Source: Achromobacter veterisilvae
Lineage (GTDB): Bacteria; Pseudomonadota; Gammaproteobacteria; Burkholderiales; Burkholderiaceae_B
Reading direction: 5' to 3'
DNA length: 64,000 nucleotides
NCBI RefSeq assembly: GCF_900496975.1
Contig: NZ_UFQC01000001.1
Location: 248,001-312,000, forward strand
Every line of letters begins with the position of its first letter. The stretch's first letter is position 1. The notes beneath the pieces were generated by a model, which was given only the letters and a program-made list of their open reading frames with translations, searched no databases and was not told the DNA's origin. Below are positions 1-6,722 of this stretch, piece by piece. The translations under genes were made by a program, and so were the position numbers.

Positions 1-577
1 ACGGAATGTGCGTCAGCGAGATGCCCGCCGCGCTCTTGAACATTTCGGCCGCCAGGTGCGTCGAGCTGGCCTGGCCGCCCGAACCGTAGTTGAGCCTGCC
101 GGGATGGGCCCGCGCATACGCGACAAGCTGCTCCATCGTGGTGAAAGGCGACTTTTCCGGCACCAGCAGCACCAGCGGTGTTTCGATGATCTCGCCGACG
201 TGGATCAGGTCGTTCCGGTAGTCCCACGGCAGCTTTGCGAACTGCAGCGGCAGCATCGCATACGTGGTGTCGGTCACCAGAAAGGTGCTGCCGTCGGGCG
301 CCGAACGCACCACTTCCTGCGTGGCGATCGTGCCGGACGCGCCGGTCTTGTTGTCGACGATGAATGTCTTGCCGGTCGCCTCGGACAGCTTCTGCGCGAC
401 CTGGCGCGCGGCGTAGTCCGTTGTTCCTCCCGGTGAATACGGCACCACCAGCCGCACGGGTTTGTCGGGCCAGTCGGCCACGCCACCGGCGGCCTGAGCC
501 GGCAGGCAGGCCATGCCGATCGCGGCGGCGGCCAGGATGCGCGGCAAGGCGCCGCCGCAATTGAAAAACGATGTCAT
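1..577 (-). CDS. Bug-family (TTT) periplasmic solute receptor, 3' end outside window
   Basis: Partial gene: the ATG is the complement of 575-577, preceded by an AAGGAGA ribosome site, and the frame stays open to base 1, giving about 192 residues. A signal peptide (residues 1-25, ending near PAQAA) is followed by WPDKPVRLVVPYSPGG, the typical opening of Bug receptors (tripartite tricarboxylate transporter family). Later blocks fit the family: a GASGTIA-like loop, a DGSTFL stretch and NYGSGG. These receptors bind small carboxylates in the periplasm. No TctA/TctB membrane genes are visible, so the partner transporter lies elsewhere. It is the last visible gene of a minus-strand operon, 33 bp after the second Bug gene; the two are probably diverged duplicates. 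Confidence 0.85.
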   Translation of the reverse strand, partial: MTSFFNCGGALPRILAAAAIGMACLPAQAAGGVADWPDKPVRLVVPYSPGGTTDYAARQVAQKLSEATGKTFIVDNKTGASGTIATQEVVRSAPDGSTFLVTDTTYAMLPLQFAKLPWDYRNDLIHVGEIIETPLVLLVPEKSPFTTMEQLVAYARAHPGRLNYGSGGQASSTHLAAEMFKSAAGISLTHIP

Positions 578-610
578 GAGAATGTCTCCTTCCGATTCCG
601 GCCGGCCGCT

Positions 611-1597
611 TTAGGCAGCGGTCTGAATATTGGCCTCGCTGATGAGGCGGGCCCACTTTTTCTGTTCCTGCAGGATGTATTGCTGCGCCGACTCGGGCGC
701 GCCGCCCATCGCGGTGCTGCCTTCGGCGGTGAACAGCGCCACCGTGGCAGGATCGGCCAGGACTTTCTCGACGACGCCATTGACCGCCAGGATCACGTCG
801 CGGGGCGTTCCGGCGGGCGCCACCAGCGCCTTCCAATCCAGCGCCTCGAAGCCGTCGAAGCCGGACTCGGCCACGGTGGGGACATCGGGCAGGATGGGCA
901 ACCGCGCCCTTGCCGTGACGGCCAAGGGGCGCAGCACTTTGCCCTTCAGCATTTCCTGGGCGGCCTGCGGCGTGGCGAACATATAGTCGGTGTTTTCGCC
1001 CAACAGGTCATTCAACGCCGGCGCGGCGCCGCGGTACGGCACGTTCAGCACTTGGAACTTCGCCTGGTACGCCAGCAGTTCGCCCGCCAGGTGGCCCACG
1101 GTGCCCGACCCGGCCAGCGCCTGCTTGATGGAGCCGGGAGCCGCGCGGGCATCGCGGATCAGGTCCGCCAAGGTGTTCCAGCGGGCGTTGGCCTTCACCA
1201 CCAGCACCACCGGCAGCGACGCGATCAGGGCGACCGCGGCAAAATCCTTGCCGGCATCGAAAGGCATCTTCGGCATCAAGGCGGGGTTGATCGCCAGATT
1301 GGAGGTCTGCCCCAGACCCAGCATGAGGCCGTCGGGCCTGGCCTTGGCGACATAGTCCAGGCCGATGTTGCCGCCTGCGCCCGGGCGGTTCTCGACCACG
1401 ACGGACCAGCCGGCCTCGCCGGTGATCTTGGCCGCGATGGCGCGAGCCACGGAATCCGTGCCTCCGCCCGGCGTGTAGGGAACGATCAAGCGGATGGGAC
1501 GGCTGTCGGGATAGCTTCCTGCGGTCTGCGCCCGCAGCGGCAACGCAGCCGCGCATAGGGCGGCGCCCAGGAACGAGCGGCGAGATAGAGCGATCAT
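611..1597 (-). CDS. Bug-family (TTT) periplasmic solute receptor
   Basis: 328 aa, the full family length. The N-terminus carries RRSFLGAALCAAALPLRAQ, an export signal with a Tat-like twin arginine. The mature part begins SRPIRLIVPYTPGGGTD, followed by GAGGNIGLDYVAKARPDG, both hallmarks of Bug receptors for carboxylates or amides. The start codon overlaps the stop of the upstream CaiB gene by 4 bp (ATGA), so the two are translationally coupled. An AGGAGA site lies 9-10 bases upstream. The ligand cannot be read from sequence; the neighbouring CoA-transferase and lyase suggest a C5-C6 dicarboxylate or hydroxy acid. Confidence 0.9.
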   Translation of the reverse strand: MIALSRRSFLGAALCAAALPLRAQTAGSYPDSRPIRLIVPYTPGGGTDSVARAIAAKITGEAGWSVVVENRPGAGGNIGLDYVAKARPDGLMLGLGQTSNLAINPALMPKMPFDAGKDFAAVALIASLPVVLVVKANARWNTLADLIRDARAAPGSIKQALAGSGTVGHLAGELLAYQAKFQVLNVPYRGAAPALNDLLGENTDYMFATPQAAQEMLKGKVLRPLAVTARARLPILPDVPTVAESGFDGFEALDWKALVAPAGTPRDVILAVNGVVEKVLADPATVALFTAEGSTAMGGAPESAQQYILQEQKKWARLISEANIQTAA

Positions 1598-2799
1598 GAG
1601 GGTTTGTCTCCTTGTGTAATGTGCCTTGCCTTCAAGGCCGCGATTTCATCGTCGCGATAGCCGACGGCGCGCAGCAGCTCGTCGGTGTGTGCGCCCACGG
1701 CCGGCGGCTGCAGGCGGATGGGCGGCTGGACGCCGTCCAGTGTCAGCGGGGCCAATGGCACGCGCGTTTCCCGGCCATCCGGCAGCGTGACGGGCGCCAG
1801 CCCGCCCGTGGCCTTCAGGTGCGGATCGTCGAAGAGCTGTTCAGGGCGGGTGATGGGCGCGAACGGCAGGCCTTCTTGTTCGAAGCGCGCCGCCAACTCC
1901 GACGCGCGGTAGCCGGCCAGATGCGAACGCAGTTGCGGCATCAGCCAGTCGCGGGCCTGCACGCGGTCGTTATTGGTCTTCAGGCGCGGGTCCGTCAGCC
2001 ACTCCGCCAGTCCGAACGCGCGGCAGAAAATGTCCCATTGCTTGTCGCTGACGACAGCCAGGAACACTTGTTCGCCGTCCTTCACGGTAAACACGTCGTA
2101 CACGGCCCAGGCGGAAATGCGGCCGGGCATCGGCGCCGGCGCATTCCCCGTCATGGCGTGCTGCATCATGTGCTGGCCCACCAGGAAAACGTTGTTCTCG
2201 AACAATGAGGCCTGCACTTCCATGCCCTCGCCCGTATGTTCGCGCTGGGCCAGCGCCGCCATCGCGCCCAGCGCGCCGAACATGCCGCCCATGATGTCGT
2301 TGACGCTGGCGCCGGCGCGCAGCGGATCGCCGGCGCGGCCCGTCATGTAGGCCAGCCCGCCCATCATCTGCACGACTTCGTCCAGTGCGGTCCGGTTGTC
2401 GTACGGGCCCGGCAGGAATCCCTTGTGGCTGACATAGATCAGGCGGGGGTTGCGCGCCTTCAGCGCGCCGTACCCCAGGCCCAGCTTCTCCATCACGCCG
2501 GACTTGAAGTTCTCGCTGACCACGTCCGCCGAGTCGATCAGGCGCCGCGCGGCCTCGATACCCTCGGGCTGCTTCAGGTCCAGCGCGATGCTCTTCTTGT
2601 TGCGGTTGAACATGGGGAAGAAACCCGCGCCGGACCCCAGCAGCCTGCGCGTGGAATCGCCGCCTATCGGTTCGACTTTGATGACTTCGGCGCCCAGGTC
2701 CGCCAGCAGCATGCCGCAGGTAGGCCCCATCACCATGTGGGTGAATTCGACGACGCGGATGCCTTCGTACGGAAGGCGGAAAGGGAAACGGCTGGGCAT
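1594..2799 (-). CDS. CaiB/BaiF family (class III) CoA-transferase
   Basis: About 401 aa, matching class III CoA-transferases. The N-terminal Rossmann-type block YEGIRVVEFTHMVMGPTCG and LADLGAEVIKVEP are diagnostic, followed by GDSTRR, NRNKKSIALDLK and ENFKSGVMEKLGLGY. The enzyme would move CoA from an acyl-CoA donor to a free carboxylic acid in the cytoplasm. I prefer the ATG at 2799 because GAAGGTG sits 7 bases upstream; a TTG at 2820 would add seven residues. It lies between the lyase gene and two Bug receptors, which suggests it activates the acid that the receptors bind. Confidence 0.9.
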   Translation of the reverse strand: MPSRFPFRLPYEGIRVVEFTHMVMGPTCGMLLADLGAEVIKVEPIGGDSTRRLLGSGAGFFPMFNRNKKSIALDLKQPEGIEAARRLIDSADVVSENFKSGVMEKLGLGYGALKARNPRLIYVSHKGFLPGPYDNRTALDEVVQMMGGLAYMTGRAGDPLRAGASVNDIMGGMFGALGAMAALAQREHTGEGMEVQASLFENNVFLVGQHMMQHAMTGNAPAPMPGRISAWAVYDVFTVKDGEQVFLAVVSDKQWDIFCRAFGLAEWLTDPRLKTNNDRVQARDWLMPQLRSHLAGYRASELAARFEQEGLPFAPITRPEQLFDDPHLKATGGLAPVTLPDGRETRVPLAPLTLDGVQPPIRLQPPAVGAHTDELLRAVGYRDDEIAALKARHITQGDKPS

Positions 2800-2884
2800 G
2801 TGAAGCACCTTCAGGAACAAATGGCTCGACGCAGTGGAAGCGCGGCTCGGGCGGAACGCCGCCCTTGCCGCGTCGGCAAGCGGG

Positions 2885-3823
2885 CTAGCAAGTCGGCACG
2901 AAGCCCTTGGGCAGGCCGGCGTCCGGCGTCATGCCGTACAGCGGCTCGCCCGGCAGGCCTGCGGCCAGCGGCGCGCGCGCGGCGATGATTTTTTCGATCG
3001 AGATCCCCGTGCGCACACCCATCGCCTCGAACATGAACACCAGGTCTTCGGTGACCACGTTCCCCGAAGCGCCCGGCGCATAGGGGCAGCCGCCCAGGCC
3101 GCCCAGCGAACTGTCGAAGGTGCGCACGCCCTCGTCCCAGGCCGCCAGGCAATTGGCCAGGCCCAGCCCCCGCGTGTTGTGCATGTGGGCGGCGCCGGCC
3201 CTGGGCCCGAGTTCGCTGCGCAGGCGCCGGAACAACCGACGCACCTGGGCAGGGTTGGCATAGCCCACGGTGTCGGACAGGCCGGACTCGTCCGCGCCCG
3301 CTTCCACGCACATCGCGGCCAGGCGGATGACCTCGTCTTCGGGCACCCGGCCCTGCAAGGTGCAGCCGAAGGCCGTCGAAATGCCGGCCTCGAGCTTGAC
3401 GCCAGGCGCCAGGCCATCGCGCAACTGCGCGATGGCGCGGACCTCTTCCACCATTTGCTCCGGCGTCTTGCGCACATTGGCCAGCGAATGGGCGCGGCTG
3501 GCGGAAACCGGCAAAGTCAGTTTGTGGACCCCGGCGCGCAGCGCGGCTTCGGCACCCCGCAGATTCGGAACCAGCGCCATCACGGTCACCCCCGGATGGC
3601 GGACCGCATGGGCGACCACCTCCGCCGCGTCGGCCATCTGCGGCAGCAGCCGGGCCGGCACGAACGAGGCCACTTCGATTTCGCGCACGCCCGCGGCGAC
3701 CAGCGCATCGATCCACGCGAACTTGCCGGCGGTCGGCATGGTGGCCTTCACCGATTGCAGCCCGTCGCGCGGCCCGACTTCACTGATCAGGACGTCCGCC
3801 TGGATAGGGTCGTCATGCGCCAT
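2885..3823 (-). CDS. HMG-CoA lyase family protein (HMGL-like)
   Basis: 312 aa DRE-TIM metallolyase. ISEVGPRDGLQSV matches the metal-binding strand of hydroxymethylglutaryl-CoA lyases; EVASFVPARLLPQMAD, VPNLRGAEAALRAGV and HMHNTRGLGLANCLAAW follow in the family order, as does GLGGCPYAPGASGNVVTED. Such enzymes cleave 3-hydroxy-3-methylglutaryl-CoA or related acyl-CoAs to acetyl-CoA plus a ketoacid. The ATG at 3823 has a CAGGAGA site; a longer frame to 3955 would read through the operator region and is rejected. It is the first gene of the operon. Citramalyl-CoA lyase-type activity is an alternative. Confidence 0.85.
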   Translation of the reverse strand: MAHDDPIQADVLISEVGPRDGLQSVKATMPTAGKFAWIDALVAAGVREIEVASFVPARLLPQMADAAEVVAHAVRHPGVTVMALVPNLRGAEAALRAGVHKLTLPVSASRAHSLANVRKTPEQMVEEVRAIAQLRDGLAPGVKLEAGISTAFGCTLQGRVPEDEVIRLAAMCVEAGADESGLSDTVGYANPAQVRRLFRRLRSELGPRAGAAHMHNTRGLGLANCLAAWDEGVRTFDSSLGGLGGCPYAPGASGNVVTEDLVFMFEAMGVRTGISIEKIIAARAPLAAGLPGEPLYGMTPDAGLPKGFVPTC

Positions 3824-3852
3824 GGTTCTGTCTCCTGCTTGATTTCTTAAAA

Positions 3853-3887
3853 TTCTATCTAATAGAACAATGTTCTTTCTAATAGAA
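3853..3887. promoter_or_regulatory. Two tandem 15-bp near-palindromic operators between divergent genes
   Basis: TTCTATCTAATAGAA (3853-3867) and TTCTTTCTAATAGAA (3873-3887) repeat with a 20-bp period, about two helical turns. The centre between them, AGAACAATGTTCT (3864-3876), is also an inverted repeat. The block is AT-rich in very GC-rich surroundings and lies between the lyase operon and the IclR gene. IclR proteins often bind such sites next to their own gene; binding here is inferred. Confidence 0.65.
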
Positions 3888-4011
3888 TTAAAATCGAACA
3901 GGAATGGGCTGTCAAGCAGGTTTTCCAGCAGGTCTATGCCTACAATGGCCGCCAATCGTTCTAAAGGATGGAATATGCAGACCGATCTGCGCCGTGCCGC
4001 CGGAGTTGGCC

Positions 4012-4740
4012 ATGCCTCGTAAAGCCGTCACCAAGTCCGTTGCCGATGCCGATGCCGCCGAAGGCGGCGTAGCCGCGGTCGACCGGGCGATGAGCCTGAT
4101 GGCGGTGTTCACCCCTGCCGACCGCACGCTGTCGCTGGGAGAACTGGCCGAACGCACGCGCCTGTATAAGAGCACCGTGCTGCGCCTGCTGGCGTCCCTG
4201 GAACACGCGCAATGGATCCGCCGGCTGGACGACGGGCGCTATGCGCTGGGCGCCGAAGTGGCCCGCCTGCACAGCATTTATTCGGCGTCGTTTTCGCTGG
4301 AACAAGTGGTCATGCCGGTCCTGCGGGACCTGGTGGCCGCCACTGGCGAAAGCGCGGCCTATCACGTGCGCCAGGGCGATGCCCGCCTGTGCCTGTACCG
4401 CGTGGACTCTCCGCATCCGGTGCGCGACCACATCCGCGCCGGCGACCTGCTGCCGCTGGACCGCGGCAGCGGCGGACGGGTGCTGATGGCGTTCGACGAC
4501 ATCCTGGGCCACGCGCCCGGTCCGGATCAGGCGCTGTACGCCCGGATCCGCCAGGACGGCTATTTCGCCGCAACGGGCGACCGGCTGAGCGAAGTGGCGG
4601 GCATCTCCGCGCCGGTCTTCCTCTTGTCCGGCGGCATCGCGGCCGCGGTAACGCTGACCGCGCCGGCCCATCGTTACAACCCGGACCACCTGGCTCCCGT
4701 GCTGCAGGCCGCGCGCAGGCTGACGGGCCGCGTCGGCTGA
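4012..4740 (+). CDS. IclR-family transcriptional regulator
   Basis: 242 aa from the ATG at 4012 (GGAG 9 bases upstream); an in-frame ATG at 3904 would add 36 residues that lie over the operator region. A winged helix spans roughly residues 18-80: AVDRAMSLMAVF, LSLGELAERTRLYKSTVLRL, then the wing RRLDDGRYALGAEVARL. The C-terminal effector domain follows, with YHVRQGDARLCLYRVDSPH and DRGSGGRVLMAFDD. It is divergent from the lyase/CaiB/Bug operon and is its probable local regulator. The effector is probably a carboxylic acid intermediate, which is inference. Confidence 0.88.
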   Translation: MPRKAVTKSVADADAAEGGVAAVDRAMSLMAVFTPADRTLSLGELAERTRLYKSTVLRLLASLEHAQWIRRLDDGRYALGAEVARLHSIYSASFSLEQVVMPVLRDLVAATGESAAYHVRQGDARLCLYRVDSPHPVRDHIRAGDLLPLDRGSGGRVLMAFDDILGHAPGPDQALYARIRQDGYFAATGDRLSEVAGISAPVFLLSGGIAAAVTLTAPAHRYNPDHLAPVLQAARRLTGRVG

Positions 4741-4836
4741 CCGCCCGCCCCATTGCCTGCCCACTTGATCCAGCGCAAGGCGATACGCGGTCCCTTGCTC
4801 TAGCCTCTGTCCACTTGACCAGAGGAAAGACTTGAC

Positions 4837-5994
4837 ATGACGTGGTTCAAATCACTCACCCTCGCCGGACGCGAATTGCTGCCCATTATCCAGGGCGGCA
4901 TGGGCGTCGGCGTATCCGCCCACCGTCTGGCCGGCGCCGTCGCCAGCCAGAACGCCGTGGGCACCATTGCCAGCGTCGATTTGCGCCATCACCATCCCGA
5001 CCTGCTAGAAAAGACCGAGCGGTGCCATGACCGCGACCTGATAGACAGCGCCAACCTGGAAGCGCTGCACCGCGAAGTGCGCGCCGCCCTGGAGACGGCC
5101 CAGGGCCGCGGCCTGGTCGCCGTGAACGTCATGAAAGCCGTGCGCGACCATCCCGCCCTGGTGCGCCAGGCGTGCGAAAGCGGCGCCCAAGCCATCGTGA
5201 TGGGCGCCGGCCTGCCGCTGGACCTGCCCGAAATGACCGCCGACTTCCCCAAAGTGGCGCTGGTTCCCATCCTGTCCGAAGCGCGCGGCGTGGCCGCGGT
5301 GCTTAAAAAATGGATGAAGAAGGGCCGGCTGGCCGACGCCGTCGTGATCGAGCACCCCGGCCATGCCGGCGGCCACCTGGGCGCCGCGCGCCTGGACGAC
5401 CTCCACGACGAACGCTTCGACTTCAAGCGCGTGCTGGCCGATTGCCACAAGCTGTTCGCGGAACTGCAACTGGGCAAGGACACCCCCCGGCTCATCGTGG
5501 CCGGCGGCGTGGGCAGCCATGAACAAGTGCGCCACTGGCTGGGCCACGGCGCCGACGGCGTGCAGGTGGGCACCGCCTTCGCCGTCACCATCGAAGGCGA
5601 CGCGCACGAAAACTTCAAGCGCGTGCTGATCGACGCCGACCCCGACCAACTGGCCGAATTCACCAGCGTGGCCGGCCTGCCCGCCCGCGCCGTGCCGACG
5701 CCCTGGCTGACGCGCTACCTGCGCCAGGAAAAAACGCTACAGGCCAATGCGCGCTGCGATGCGCGGCGCTGCAGCCAGCGCATGGACTGCCTGACGCAAT
5801 GCGGGCTGCGCGACGGCATCTCGCGTTTCGGCCAATTCTGCATCGACCTGAAGCTCGCGGCCGCCATGCGCGGCGAAGTCAGCCGCGGCCTGTTCTTCCG
5901 CGGCGCGTCCAAGCTGCCGTTCGGCAACGCCATGCGCTCGGTGCGCGAACTGCTGGATTACCTGCTCCACGGCGAGATGCCCGCCGCGGCCTGA
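4837..5994 (+). CDS. Nitronate monooxygenase-like FMN protein with Cys-rich C-terminus
   Basis: 385 aa with a TIM-barrel flavin fold. The start LLPIIQGGMGVGVSAHRLA, the central IVMGAGLPLDLPE, the EHPGHAGGHLGA loop and VAGGVGSHEQVRHWLGHG with GVQVGTAF match the 2-nitropropane dioxygenase/nitronate monooxygenase family. These use FMN to oxidise nitronates; some relatives are FabK-type reductases. A GAGGAAAG site precedes the ATG. Unusual: residues 307-322 hold four cysteines spaced C-x4-C-x5-C-x3-C, with another at 335, which could bind a metal or Fe-S cluster. The exact substrate is not predictable. Confidence 0.75.
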   Translation: MTWFKSLTLAGRELLPIIQGGMGVGVSAHRLAGAVASQNAVGTIASVDLRHHHPDLLEKTERCHDRDLIDSANLEALHREVRAALETAQGRGLVAVNVMKAVRDHPALVRQACESGAQAIVMGAGLPLDLPEMTADFPKVALVPILSEARGVAAVLKKWMKKGRLADAVVIEHPGHAGGHLGAARLDDLHDERFDFKRVLADCHKLFAELQLGKDTPRLIVAGGVGSHEQVRHWLGHGADGVQVGTAFAVTIEGDAHENFKRVLIDADPDQLAEFTSVAGLPARAVPTPWLTRYLRQEKTLQANARCDARRCSQRMDCLTQCGLRDGISRFGQFCIDLKLAAAMRGEVSRGLFFRGASKLPFGNAMRSVRELLDYLLHGEMPAAA

Positions 5995-6030
5995 CCCCGC
6001 ACGAAGCGCCGGAGACGGGGCTGGACCGAA

Positions 6031-6070
6031 AATATTAGACGACGTACAATTTTGCTCATCGTCTAATATT
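6031..6070. promoter_or_regulatory. Perfect 12-bp inverted repeat over promoter of the tetR/dikinase operon
   Basis: AATATTAGACGA (6031-6042) is repeated inverted as TCGTCTAATATT (6059-6070), with a 16-bp spacer. A plausible -10 box TACAAT (6045-6050) lies in the spacer, with a weak TGGACC (6022-6027) 17 bp upstream. The right arm ends 7 bp before the TetR ATG. The geometry fits autorepression by the downstream TetR protein: a bound repressor would cover the -10 region. Confidence 0.7.
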
Positions 6071-6077
6071 TGCCGCC

Positions 6078-6722
6078 ATGTCCCGTCCCGATCTTCCGAT
6101 GCCCGCGGCCCCCGATGCCGGACGCCGCGAACGCAAGCGCCAGCAGACGCTGGACCATCTTGCCCAGACTGCCTATCGCCTCTTCGAAACGCTGGGCTAC
6201 GACGCCGTCACGATGGAGCAGATCGCCGCCCAGGCGGACGTCTCCAAGGGCACGCTCTATAACCACTTTCCGGTCAAGGAAGCGTTGCTGGCGCATCGTT
6301 TCCATGGCGAACTCGCCGCCACCCTGGCGGCGCTCGGGCCCGCGCTGCGGAAACTGCCGTCGTTCGCGCAGCGCCTGACGCGCATCCTGCACGCCTCGGC
6401 GCACTGGTCGGAATCCCACCGTGCCTATCTGGGCCCCTATCTGCGCTACCGCCTGGCCACGCTGCAGCCCGGCGAAGACGGCGGCGGCCGCTATCCGCGC
6501 AGCGGCCTGCTGGACCTGTTCACGTCGCTGGTCGCCGATGCGCAAGCGGCGGGCCAGTTGCGCGCGGACCTGCCCGCGGCGCTGCTGGCCCACCAATTGC
6601 AGTTCCTGTACCTGGGCGCGATGCTGCGCTGGCTGGATCGGTCCGGCGCCGCGCTCAGGACCGAATTCGACGCCGCGATCAGCCTGTTCCTGCGCGGCGC
6701 CGCCGCCGCAGACGCGGCATGA
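6078..6722 (+). CDS. TetR/AcrR-family regulator
   Basis: 214 aa. The N-terminal helix-turn-helix reads LFETLGYDAVTMEQIAAQAD then VSKGTLYNHFPVKEALL, the standard TetR DNA-binding block (about residues 22-68). The rest is the all-helical ligand and dimer domain. The stop overlaps the start of the dikinase gene (ATGA at 6719-6722), so the two are co-translated. The perfect inverted repeat just upstream is the probable operator. TetR repressors usually sense a small hydrophobic or aromatic compound, here perhaps the substrate of the dikinase. Confidence 0.9.
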   Translation: MSRPDLPMPAAPDAGRRERKRQQTLDHLAQTAYRLFETLGYDAVTMEQIAAQADVSKGTLYNHFPVKEALLAHRFHGELAATLAALGPALRKLPSFAQRLTRILHASAHWSESHRAYLGPYLRYRLATLQPGEDGGGRYPRSGLLDLFTSLVADAQAAGQLRADLPAALLAHQLQFLYLGAMLRWLDRSGAALRTEFDAAISLFLRGAAAADAA

